DNA of 64,000 bases from NCBI GenBank assembly GCA_030512295.1, contig JAULSR010000003.1, forward strand, positions 2,976,001-3,040,000, given 5' to 3'. Position numbers and translations under genes: made by a program. Every line of letters begins with the position of its first letter. Position 1 is the stretch's first letter. A model generated the notes under the pieces. It was not told the origin of the DNA and did no database searches. It saw nothing but the letters and a program-made list of their open reading frames with translations. The DNA comes from Bombardia bombarda. Its lineage: Eukaryota; Ascomycota; Sordariomycetes; Sordariales; Lasiosphaeriaceae. Of this stretch, positions 22,430 through 32,128 are shown piece after piece.

Positions 22430-23920
22430 ATGTCGGGCCTCAACAACTCTGCCGGAGCGTCACCGACTCTACAGAATGGAACAGGGACGTTGGATACCAT
22501 CACCACTGGTCTTCACTCGACCGCAACTAATAGAACGGGCTTCAACGGCCCATCGCCCTTCAAGGTGAAACAATCTGAGGATTACGGTCCGCAAATCAAC
22601 TTCACCATTTGGCTCCTGACAGCGCTTTCTGCTGCCTTTCTCGCTCTTCGGGTATACTGCAAGTTTCTTCGTCATCGGGGTCTTTGGTGGGATGATCACG
22701 TCCTCATTGGATCTTGGGTAGGCCTACCTAAAAGAAATAGCAGACGCTTCTCTCTGTGTAGATAGAATTACAACCTGCTGACAAGCCTTGTAGCTTTCTC
22801 TCGTCCTGTCCAACGCCTTCATCTCGGTATCGGTAACCTACGGCTTTGGAAGGCCGCTATCAGAGTTCAATTTCAAGGATCTTAACATCTTTCTACTCAT
22901 CACGAACCTGGCTGGTACCTTCTCGATTTTATCTGCGCTATGGAGCAAAACCTCATTTGCCATCACTGTCTTGCGCATATCGACAGGTTGGACAAAAGCG
23001 TTGGTTGTGTTTATCATCATCAGCGTAAATATTTCCCTCGGGGTCGCAATCGCCATTACCTGGGGACAATGTACGCCGATCGCGAAGACATGGCAGCCCC
23101 GGCTACCCGGCACTTGCTGGCCCAAGTTCATACAGATTCGGTATAACATATTTACTGCCGGTGCGTTCCTGCTGAGGTTTCTCAAATGTAAATGTCATTT
23201 TGATGTAGTGCTGACCACCTGTATAGTGTACTCGGGAGCCATGGACATCGTTCTTGCTTTCGTCCCATGGAAGATCATCTGGACACTCACCATGAACAAG
23301 AAGGAGAAGTTTGGCGTGCTTGTGGCAATGAGCATGGGCGTCTTGTACGGGCCATCTCCTTTTCGACTTTGACAGATGAATCTGGCAGTGACTGATTTTG
23401 TGACAGTGCCGGGGTAACCTCAATCGTCAAGATCACCCAGCTACCCTCAATATCGAACCAAACTTTTACCGAATCGACAACCCAGCTCGTCATCCTGGGC
23501 GCTGCTGAGAGCGCCATAACCATTATAGCTGCCTCCATTCCCATCTTACGAGCGCTACTACGCGACACGAGGCCACCCCCAGGCCCGGCACAATTCTATC
23601 ATATGGATGCAAACCTGTATACCGGCACGGTAGACTCCCAGGGGACAGGCCGCAGCAGTACTGTCATCAGCAGTTGTGGTAGTCGCACCACGACACGGTG
23701 GAGCAAGGAGATACAGCCTGTCGGCCCACTGAGACGCATCAGTCACCTGAGCCGCCTGAGTGGATTGAGCATGGGGTTTGGTGGGTATCACAGCAAGAAC
23801 GCGTCTGCTAATATCGAGATGGATCCGCCCCCTGGAAAGATTATTCAGACGGAGGAGGTGGTGGTCGAGTACGAGGTCAATGGCAACCAGCAAATGGTGA
23901 ACATCGGGAGGGCGATATGA
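22430..23920 (+). CDS. Pth11/rhodopsin-like seven-TM protein
   Basis: Plasma-membrane 7TM protein of the fungal rhodopsin-like family, related to Pth11-type receptors but without an evident CFEM domain. Four exons: 22430-22717, 22794-23160, 23227-23344 and 23407-23920, all phases consistent; 428 aa. The extracellular N-terminus has several NXS/T sites. Typical motifs are INFTIWLLTALSAAFLALRV (TM1), RHRGLWWDDHVLIGSW, a TM3 ILSALWSKTSFAITVLRI and WTKALVVFIIISVNISLGVA. Exon 3 provides YSGAMDIVLAFVPWKIIWTL, the hallmark of the family. The last exon has FAGVTSIVKI, TTQLVILGAAESAITIIAAS and a 110-residue cytoplasmic tail. Ligand and signalling partner are unknown. Confidence 0.92.
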
Positions 23921-24600
23921 GAAGATGATGTAATCGGCTGACGGGCAGTTACACTTGTTCTAGATAAGGGGCTACGGGTTTAGGGGGGTCAAGGGAAAAA
24001 TATTGCATCAGCCGGGTGTTGACAGTCATTACCTTGATATACCCAGCCAGTGTTTTTTTGCGGCTATGGTCATTGTTATTCGGTTCGTACTTGTTTTCAT
24101 TCCTTTTCTTGGTGTTGGCTCGGGCACTTGCGTGGAACGGCTTGTTTTGCCTTTCTTTTATGTTTAATTCGGCTATGGCTCGATTCGCATCAAACACGGT
24201 CTATGTAATACGGCAGAAGCAAAGTCGCATGTCAGATGATAGCAAGAGGAGAATACACCTCAGGTATTGCATGTATGGTTGGCGTCCATGTTGATTTCTT
24301 TATAGGAAACTCTTGCTTTATAGTTAATCGTTTTGAAAGGTCATTTCACGGAACTATTTGAGACCCATATCTTGATAACAAAAGCACCTACTTGTCAAAG
24401 GATATGAGTCGAGAGAGACATTACAACATTATTCCACCATTCTCAAGAGTATCCGCCACATTTTTGCGCCGTTCAAGTAATAATTAAAAAATAATCTTTC
24501 CTTGACGTTTTGGCAGTTCCCCTTTTCGCACTTGGCGAAATCATCACGACAGTAAACAAGGGAAAACAATCTTATACATTTAGGAGAGGAACTGATAGTG
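23921..24600. other. Convergent intergenic spacer
   Basis: AT-rich 3' flanks of the Pth11-like gene (+) and the acyltransferase gene (-). No coding evidence. Confidence 0.4.
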
Positions 24601-26052
24601 TCAACCACCCCGAGTCATACCAGTATACGCCTCTTTGGGCAGACAAAACGCCTTGGGATACGCCATCTTGGGCAGCGACCAGAACTGGAACCCAAACACC
24701 CAAAAAAACCCAAACATCTTCCCAGCCCACCTCACCTTCTTCCCCCTGAACCTCCCCTCAAGCCCAGCAGCCGAAACCACAGCCCCCGCCCCCCAAACCA
24801 CAACATCCTCGACAATAATGCCCCCAAGGTTCATCAGATACCACCCCAAGTCCTCCCAATACCCACACCGAAACCCCACCAGCACAAGCGACGCCGTGTG
24901 CGTCATCCCCGAGACCGCAAACACAAACACGGCCATCCACAGCCCATATACAATACTCCCCCGTCGCAGGCGCAAGATGTTGTCAGCAAGAAGCTGCGCA
25001 TATCCCGTGTACGTCGGATACGTCAGCCGATGCCAGAAGCGAGACCAGTACCCGCGGAGGGTGTACGCGTGTGCTGCCGGGTTGCCGAAGAGCGGCGGCC
25101 ACTCTTGGGGTTGGTCGACATTGAGCCCGACGAAGAGCAGGGCTAGGGCGCTGTGGGAGAGGGTCAGGACGGACCAGGTCGTCCATTGGTGGGTTAGGAG
25201 GAGGGCGAGGCGGAAGAGGAGTTCGCGCGGTTTGATTTTGATCTTTGGGGCCAAGGGGTCAAGGTTGGAGGCTGTGGAAGGGAGGGAGAAGGGGCGGAGG
25301 CGGCGGATGAGGGTGGTTTTAATGGGGAGGAGGTCAAAGAGGTTGGGGGTGAGGGAGCTGGGGGTGGTGATGGTGAACAGGTAATGTCGGAGGGCGCGTG
25401 AGAGGGTGTAGATTGTGATAACAGTGATAAATTGGTTTAGGAGAAATGTTTGGCGGTGTTGCTGGAGGTCTTGTGGGGCGAGGGGAGGTTTGGTGGATGG
25501 GTCTTTGTTGTCTTTTTGTTTATATTGCTGTCGTTGCTGCTGGGTGCTGATGCTGCGAAAGTCCATGAGCGCCTTAAAAGAGGCAGACCAGATTGATAGA
25601 CGATTAGACGAACCACTTGTCTGTTGGCTGGACTTGGGCCGCCACTGCTGCCACTGAAAGAAGTAGATTTGAAGCAGGCGGAAATGATGCAAGAGGCCCG
25701 TCATGACCAGATGCAGGCAGATGACGATGTGCCTTGGGGATGTCGGGAGAAAGCAGACGGCCAGATACATGATGGCAATGGAGCACACCAGGCAAACAGC
25801 CCTTTGCTCCCAGTGCGAGCTGTGTAGGCCAACGAGGCTAATGCACACTATGGGTATGATCAGAGCCATAGGCACAAAAAACTCTTGGAGGTTAAACTCA
25901 TGAAACATGAGCACCAGGGAAATTAAGATAGCAGGAATTGTTAAGAGCATGATGTTGATAACTAGGTATAGTCTTTGTGCTGTTTGTGCTCGAGTTAACT
26001 GGTTGAATTTTTCGTCGCTAAAAATGTCGACTGTCAGCCAAAAAAGTATCAC
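24601..26052 (-). CDS. Wax synthase-like membrane O-acyltransferase
   Basis: Putative membrane-bound O-acyltransferase of the fungal wax synthase-like type (relatives include acetyltransferases of terpenoid pathways). One 483-aa frame with about seven to eight hydrophobic segments. The diagnostic region is LFGNPAAHAYTLRGYWSRFW-HRLTYPTYT, in which RGYWSRFWH is the family signature. About 60 residues later comes FVFAVSGMTHTASLV, with the conserved SGxxH histidine expected to be catalytic. The protein ends with a TM and LPKMAYPKAFC. The start at 26052 is the first Met but begins directly in a hydrophobic stretch, so a short 5' exon may be missing. No terpene or polyketide synthase is adjacent, so the substrate cannot be inferred. 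Confidence 0.85.
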   Translation of the reverse strand: MILFWLTVDIFSDEKFNQLTRAQTAQRLYLVINIMLLTIPAILISLVLMFHEFNLQEFFVPMALIIPIVCISLVGLHSSHWEQRAVCLVCSIAIMYLAVCFLPTSPRHIVICLHLVMTGLLHHFRLLQIYFFQWQQWRPKSSQQTSGSSNRLSIWSASFKALMDFRSISTQQQRQQYKQKDNKDPSTKPPLAPQDLQQHRQTFLLNQFITVITIYTLSRALRHYLFTITTPSSLTPNLFDLLPIKTTLIRRLRPFSLPSTASNLDPLAPKIKIKPRELLFRLALLLTHQWTTWSVLTLSHSALALLFVGLNVDQPQEWPPLFGNPAAHAYTLRGYWSRFWHRLTYPTYTGYAQLLADNILRLRRGSIVYGLWMAVFVFAVSGMTHTASLVLVGFRCGYWEDLGWYLMNLGGIIVEDVVVWGAGAVVSAAGLEGRFRGKKVRWAGKMFGFFWVFGFQFWSLPKMAYPKAFCLPKEAYTGMTRGG

Positions 26053-26600
26053 AATAGACCTCAGTAGCTAAGCCAACCAAGTTCCATCCCATTCATCAAA
26101 GCTGAACAGATTTCGAGTCAATCTTACAGCCCATCCTGTAAGCTAAGACCCCTCCCTACTAGGGTATCCTGTAGCGCGCTCGGGTATCCTAGTCAAACTA
26201 ACTTAACACAACACTAACTTCTCGTTAAGCCACGGCTGCTGACATATTGTTGCCGACAGTGTCGGCTAGAGGGGGTTGGCGATAGCTCAAAGGAATTACT
26301 AGAACATGATTGGAGGAGTAGCGCCAGCCTTCACACATCAGTTGGAACTTTTGGAACTTTCGCCGGTAGGTACCCTGCATTATGGCATTGGCTCTTCATA
26401 AGAGAAAGGGGTTAAGCCCGTTCAAGACTGAATCCTACGTAGTCCATATCTTGATCGAATAGACCAGGCCTTTGGATGTGGTATAAAACCCACTGAGAGC
26501 GCTCATTTCCGCTCATCAAGTGAAACTCAAGCAAGTCAAACCCTCCACAGAGACCCTTCCCCTCATTGCCATTCATGCCATCCACCATATTTCCGCCTCA
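26053..26600. other. Divergent intergenic spacer
   Basis: Promoter region between the acyltransferase (-) and the small secreted protein (+). It contains a TAGGTA motif at about 26366-26372 and the TATA box listed separately. Confidence 0.4.
26482..26487 (+). promoter_or_regulatory. Probable TATA box of the secreted protein gene
   Basis: TATAAA within GGTATAAAACC, 114 nt upstream of the preferred start codon at 26601. This is the clearest TATA element in the window and would fit a strongly regulated secreted-protein gene. Confidence 0.45.
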
Positions 26601-27209
26601 ATGAAGTCTCCAAGCTCCTTTCTCTCCACCGCCCTGGTCGTCGCCAGCATTTACATCGCTACGTCTGAGGCAGCTTTCGTGGTCGCCGCAGTAGGGTTCA
26701 TACCGGGTATCGGAAGTGTACTCGCAGCAGGACTCGCCGGGGCCTTGGCAGGCATAGCCCTAGCCTTTGGCGCTCTTTTTGGGAGAGACATCGATAGCAC
26801 AGATGTTCTCGGCCTCTGTGACGTCGAGCTCGCAGCTGTGACGAATGGCCGCCTCTCGGTCGGTTCCGACTACGTCGTCTTCAATAATGTGCCGAGATCA
26901 TGCCTCACCGTCATTGTCAGGTACAACGAATTTCCCGATATTAGCGACGTCGTGGCTTCGCCCCCAATTCTTCGTCGCGTCAACTGCACCACCGCCTATT
27001 TTGGCAACCTCGAGACCGAGTCTATGAGCGAGCTTCACGCCCTCTTGGATGCACCACAAGCTCGCAGCGTCATTCGCGATACTTCGGGCATTGAGGTTGT
27101 GGTTGATACCGAGTTTCTCAACTTTCTGGATCAAGTCCGTAGGTTCATCCTTGTTCAAGCCACTCAGAATATTAGAATGCAAACAACTAACTTTTGGGTA
27201 GCAACCTGA
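26601..27209 (+). CDS. Small secreted protein with a glycine-zipper segment
   Basis: Not recognised. The Met at 26601 was chosen over 26520 because it begins a good signal peptide (MKSPSSFLSTALVVASIYIA, cleavage near TSEA-AF); 202 aa. Immediately after follows an unusual hydrophobic Gly/Ala segment of about 35 residues (about 26-65). Its small residues are spaced like a glycine zipper (PGIGSVLAAGLAGALAGIAL). The rest is polar, with three Cys and the motifs CDVELAAVTNGRLSVGSDYV and IEVVVDTEFLNFLDQVRRFI. The hydrophobic segment may be a second TM helix, making this a type II/III membrane protein instead of a free secreted one. Single exon. Whether it acts on membranes is speculation. Confidence 0.65.
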   Translation: MKSPSSFLSTALVVASIYIATSEAAFVVAAVGFIPGIGSVLAAGLAGALAGIALAFGALFGRDIDSTDVLGLCDVELAAVTNGRLSVGSDYVVFNNVPRSCLTVIVRYNEFPDISDVVASPPILRRVNCTTAYFGNLETESMSELHALLDAPQARSVIRDTSGIEVVVDTEFLNFLDQVRRFILVQATQNIRMQTTNFWVAT

Positions 27210-27314
27210 GACCCGAGGTTGACTGACCTTTGGCAGTCGTATGACGGTATGGATGGATGTGGATGTACATGTACTACTACTATTGTTAAAAAGTACATGG
27301 GATGTGTTGCCTTT

Positions 27315-27854
27315 TCAATAATGGAGTGGAGAAGACTTTGGCAGTAAGGATGAGTACAAGAAGTTTGATATCGTTGATCTTCTGAGATCTAGTTCCTGTA
27401 GTAGTCTGGCATGCAGGAACCAGTATTGCCAATTATCAGGCTGTATTGAGCTCTTGACATGCTCGCCGATCCAAGGCTTCTTTTCGGGGAGAATGCTTAT
27501 ACTGTGAAGACCTCGCCCGGTGTTGATGATAATAGACTGGTAAAGAAGGGACTCGACCACTTCAAGAGGAACTGCATACAGCCCCGACAATGGCTCTTGC
27601 ACCTCCAAAGTGGGAAGCTCAGTATCCTCTCGTGACTCTCCTACCTTCAAGGGCAGATCGATCTCGATCATGGCGTATGGGAATCGGGTCCGTGGATGGT
27701 GTGTGTGGAAGAAACTGACGGTGGCTGATTGAGTCGCGAGATTCCCAAGTTGCCACGAATTTGAAGTGTTGACTAGCCCTTGACTAGCGGTGAGGGGTCG
27801 ATGATTGCTGCCTAGCCAACTTTCAAGCACATCATACTTCACGAAGGTCGCCAT
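27315..27854 (-). CDS. Hypothetical protein
   Basis: Not recognised. 179-aa frame with protein-like composition, especially the middle part (YAMIEIDLPLKVGESREDTE, GLYAVPLEVVESLLYQSIII, SILPEKKPWIGEHVKSSIQP). No signal peptide, TM helix or known motif. The gene is tail-to-tail with the secreted protein gene, 105 bases apart. A missing 5' exon is possible. The balance of hydrophobic and charged residues makes coding more likely than chance. Confidence 0.45.
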   Translation of the reverse strand: MATFVKYDVLESWLGSNHRPLTASQGLVNTSNSWQLGNLATQSATVSFFHTHHPRTRFPYAMIEIDLPLKVGESREDTELPTLEVQEPLSGLYAVPLEVVESLLYQSIIINTGRGLHSISILPEKKPWIGEHVKSSIQPDNWQYWFLHARLLQELDLRRSTISNFLYSSLLPKSSPLHY

Positions 27855-29031
27855 TCCTTATTTTGACATCTTGATTGAGGTGAACAGTTTAATTGACAGT
27901 GCGCAAGCATCATAAGAGTTTGGTCAAGTTTGCTCACACCAGTTGATTGGATCTGGAGCAAGGAGAAAGTCAAAAGATGGAAAGCACCAACCACACGACG
28001 GGATCTTCAACATGGTCGTCTAGCGAATCAATATGGATGGCCCGTGCAATCCAATCAAACCTAGAGTCGTGTCAGTTACAAGACAGCTGACAGCAGGAGT
28101 TCTTGCTCAACGGGAAGGAACGAAGGGCAGCCATCAAGTGCCGAGTTTACCACCCATTCTTCTCAGCCCAGAAGCAGTGGCCCATCTGCAGGTGCGGTAC
28201 ATTGGTGACAACAGGTCAACCTCCCATTGGCAGCTCCAGATGCAGCCTGGAAGCGACCCTCCCCAGAAAGATATCGACCACCATTAAGCTGGGGTTCTGG
28301 CGCGGCACAATTCAGCGTGTGATCCAATACTTCGAACCACACGCAGCAAAACCCAGTCGCCCCACTATCGCTCCTTCCCTGCTCCAAAGCTCGCATCGCA
28401 TCTCATCCTCCATTCCAGGTTTTCCCTTTTCCACACGATTGCTGGCCGCCCTGTTGTGTTCCATTCGACCACATGCACTCAATCTTGAACTGCTTGGGGG
28501 CCGGATCACACAGGCATGAATCGACCCCATCCTCCATCCTGGCCCGGTCCAGCCGGCCTCGGCGATGGGATGACACTCACCCCCTCCGCAAAGGGCAGGT
28601 CGCATGCCCTTTGACCATGTTCACGAGACCCGGCCGAGAAGCCAGGGTCGTCGAGTCCAGGGTAGCTTTGGCCGATTGACAGCTCCAACCCTTGATTTGG
28701 AGAGAGGTCGTAGGCACGTTGCGTCCACCCCGTCTCTACACACACCGCCTCGGTCTGGCAACTAACTGACCAGTCACCTATTTGCTGTCCAACACACAGT
28801 CACTTACACGGCTCTGCCTCACCACTAGCCAAGCCTCGTTGTGGGGAGTATGCTGAGTGCTTCTGTGGGAGTTTGCCTCTCAAATAGAGCATCGATTCCC
28901 ATCCCCCTGTCAGATCACCGCTTTGCTTGATCTCTGGAACAAAATTTTCTTGTTCGGCAAGCTTTGCACATCGCATCGTCCTCCAAATCCCGCTACCTTC
29001 ACGATTCTGAGAATCCACCATCTCCACCACA
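27855..29031. other. Divergent intergenic spacer
   Basis: Upstream region of both the hypothetical gene (-) and the MFS permease (+). The stretch from 28300 to 28800 is GC-rich with many short frames on both strands; none looks real. Confidence 0.4.
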
Positions 29032-30634
29032 ATGGCGGCCGACTCTGTCAATGACATTGCGGCCGAGAAGATAGAGCAGCTGGGTGATGTTGAGTCGGGC
29101 AAGAATGAGGTAGGCGACCTCCCAACCCCGGATAGAAATGGGAAGAAAAGAAAGAGAAACGGCCAACTGACTAACAACCCCAGCTTGTGCCAACCGTCGA
29201 GTACACCGAAGCCGAGGAGCGAGCTTTGATCCGGAAACAAGACCTCACAATTCTCCCCCTTTCAGCCTCCATCTACTTTCTGTGCTACCTGGACCGCTCC
29301 AACATCGGCAACGCGCGCATTCTCAACTCATCGACGCATAATGACATGCAGACCGAGACCCATGCGACCCAATATCAGTTCAACATCGCATTGATGATCT
29401 TTCTGGTTGCATACGCTCTCTTTGAGGTTCCATCCAACATCCTGCTGAAGAAGCTGCGCCCTTCGCGATGGATTGCGTTCCTCATGTTCTCGTGGGGCGC
29501 CATCACCATTGGCCTTGGGGGTGTCCGAACTTTTTCCGCCATGGCCGGCGTCCGTTTCCTGCTCGGGGCCTTCGAAGCTGGTCTTTTCCCCGGTCTGGTG
29601 TATTACCTGACCTTTTGGTACAAGAACGACGAGCGAAGTGTCCGTGTCGCCTTTATCCTTGCGAGCGCTACCCTCGCCGGCGCCTTCGGGGGTGCTATTG
29701 CCTATGGCATTGGCCATATGAACGGCGCACAGGGTCTATCGGCATGGCGTTGGCTGTTCATAATCGAGGGGGTGCCGTCGTGTATCTCGGCCTTCTTCGT
29801 TTACTTCTTCTTGCCAGACTACCCGGAAGAGCACCTCAAGGGCAAAGAACGCGAGATCGCCCTGGCAAGGTTGCATCTCGAGGGAAGCAAAAGCCATCAC
29901 CGCAGCATGACATGGGCTGATGCCCAGGCGACGCTTACGGACTGGCGTCTGTACGGGCACTATCTTATTTACTTTGGCGTATCTGTGCCGTTCAGTTCGC
30001 TATCTCTGTTCACCCCGTCCATCACGGCTGGCTTGGGGTATTCTGATCTGCGGGCTCAGTTGATGACTGTCCCTCCTTATGCAGTGGCCTATGGTAAGTT
30101 CCATTCACGCAATCTGACTTCTCTTGTAACGTAGCATGTTTAAAGAAGCTAATTAAACGGGCTCTAGTAACCCAGATTTTCGTCTCTTGGTCGGCAGACC
30201 ACTTCAACGCTCGCGGGTTGCACAGTGCGGCATTCGCCCTCATCGGCGCCGCTGGCTTTATGGCATCCGCACTGCTACCGCCAGATGCCTACCTACACAG
30301 ATACGGGTGCCTAATTCTTGCTTCTGCTGGTGCATTTGCCTGTATCCCACCAATGTTGGGCTGGCTCACATCCAATGTTTACTCGACGGCCTCGGTCGGC
30401 CTTGCAGTGGCCCTAAATGTGAGCTTCGGCGCCGGCATGGGCCAGATCCCGGGCGTATGGATCTACAAATCGGACGAGTCCAAGCTTGGATTCCCCACCG
30501 GTCACTGGACTAATTGCGGCATGTTGCTCTTTGTCGCCGTGGGTGCTGTTGGCCTGAGAATTATGTACGGCTACAAGAACCGGAAGCTCCTGCGCGAGAG
30601 CGCTGGGCAAGATGTCCGGCTATTTAGGCTTTGA
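29032..30634 (+). CDS. MFS permease, anion:cation symporter (Dal5-like)
   Basis: Plasma-membrane transporter of the ACS (TNA1/Dal5) branch of the major facilitator superfamily, whose members take up organic anions such as allantoate, nicotinate or vitamins. Three exons: 29032-29109, 29184-30093 and 30168-30634; phases agree; 484 aa. Hallmarks are LIRKQDLTILPLSASIYFLC followed by YLDRSNIGNAR in TM1 and the loop, FLVAYALFEVPSNILLKKL, RFLLGAFEAGLFPG in TM4-5, SAWRWLFIIEGVPS in TM6 and FLPDYPEE in the central loop. The C-terminal half has six further helices with the N-x-x-G...GVWIYKSDESKLGFPTGH region typical of the family. Substrate cannot be deduced. Confidence 0.93.
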
Positions 30635-32128
30635 GAGCCCGCGTCAGTTTTTCGGTGTGTGAGTGAGTCAGGAACAGTGTTGGGTGTGTGGAGCATTTAA
30701 TCAAGGTGACTGGAAATGACGTTTAGCGTCAGGCCGGTTATCTATGGACCACTATCCTGGAGTCGCAAAGCGGGTGAAGCATGCTCGAGGTATGGTGACA
30801 GTCGCTAACTAATAATTATGATCTACGAGTGGGCAGAATTATGGGATAATCTCAATTGATTGACCTTGATTACTGGCACAAAAGACTCCTTCCTAGGTTT
30901 CGGGCACTGAATGGAATCATGGCAACTTTACCAGCTTTATGGCAAAACCGCGACCCATAAGTTTACAAGACGAAAGTTATCCTAAAGCAAAAGATACTAC
31001 CGCGTTTTAACTTATCATGGACTCAACTCAAAAATGCTCAAGTCCAGCCTATCCAGAACAACACGACAGCAGCATGATACAGGGATTTCAAGAATCTCGA
31101 GAGGTAGAAACTTGATATGAGCGCTGGTCGCCAGTTTGGAGTGTACCGTTCCCCTTCCGGCTCAAAGTGTGAGCCGATTAGCCAGTTGCTGGTTCGCCCT
31201 ATCAATGGCAGCCATGAGGTTAGATCCTGCAAGAGCATGCCATCCATCCCAGCAAGTCTAAATGAGCGTTGCAGCACAGATAAAAGGCAGCCCGTCTGTT
31301 TCCTTTGTCTGCCAATCCGGACCACGACCCGCCCCGCACATGCCGTCCAGACGAGTCTAGAGCCCAAGAACTTCGTCCATTTTCTCCTCATTTTGCTCTC
31401 TACTTCTATATAGGCCGCTTTCTGGGGTTTGCTCAGCCCTAGTAGATAGAATGCTTTGTTATACCCTCCTTTCTCTTTATCCCCAGGGTAGTATTATTGG
31501 GGTCGCCGTTTGTGGCATCCCATTCCACCCGAAGTCTGTCACATCTCGAACCTAGTAAATCACAGGTAGGCTGGACAGATTCTCAAGACAGAAGGTGCCG
31601 CCATCTGGTCTGTTAGTTACTTTATCTTACTGACTATTTTATATAGAACAACCGTCAGTTCCTTTAGTTGCTCTAAACGAAGGATGTGGCACGCCAAGCC
31701 GGGGTGCGCCTTTGGTCTTCACACCGAGCTTGTGCAGGCGGTCGACTCCCGCGCGGCCGGAGACCAGATCCGGGCACTGCACAGATGCGAGTCACGAATG
31801 GCCCGCCAACGTCTGGTGCCGTGACGCTGCCAGCCGTTAATCATACACACGATCAGAGAGATAGATGCACTATAAACAATCTGCTATCTTTAAGTAAGTC
31901 CTTTCTATCAGTATTTAACATGCTTGCCCTGTAGAAGTCACCCACCGGCACAGCGGAGCTGCGTGTACCAGTCGCACTAGCAGATCCAGTGATCTCTTCC
32001 CCTTCCCTTAATACTGCTCATCATATTGGCGCACCCAAGTACATGGAAGATTAAAGAGCACGGATTATACTCTCATATTAATACCAGTCTATATGAGATA
32101 CCGTGAAACCTGATCAGCTGCTCACACC
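30635..32128. other. Intergenic 1.5 kb, no gene seen
   Basis: 3' flank of the permease and promoter of the tannase-like gene. A GC-rich island at about 31700-31830 stands out from AT-rich surroundings but has no recognisable coding content. Confidence 0.4.

Noticed and set aside
21733..22506. 257-codon minus-strand frame upstream of the Pth11-like gene
   Set aside because: Overlaps the first exon of a supported gene on the other strand and has no domain or splice logic.
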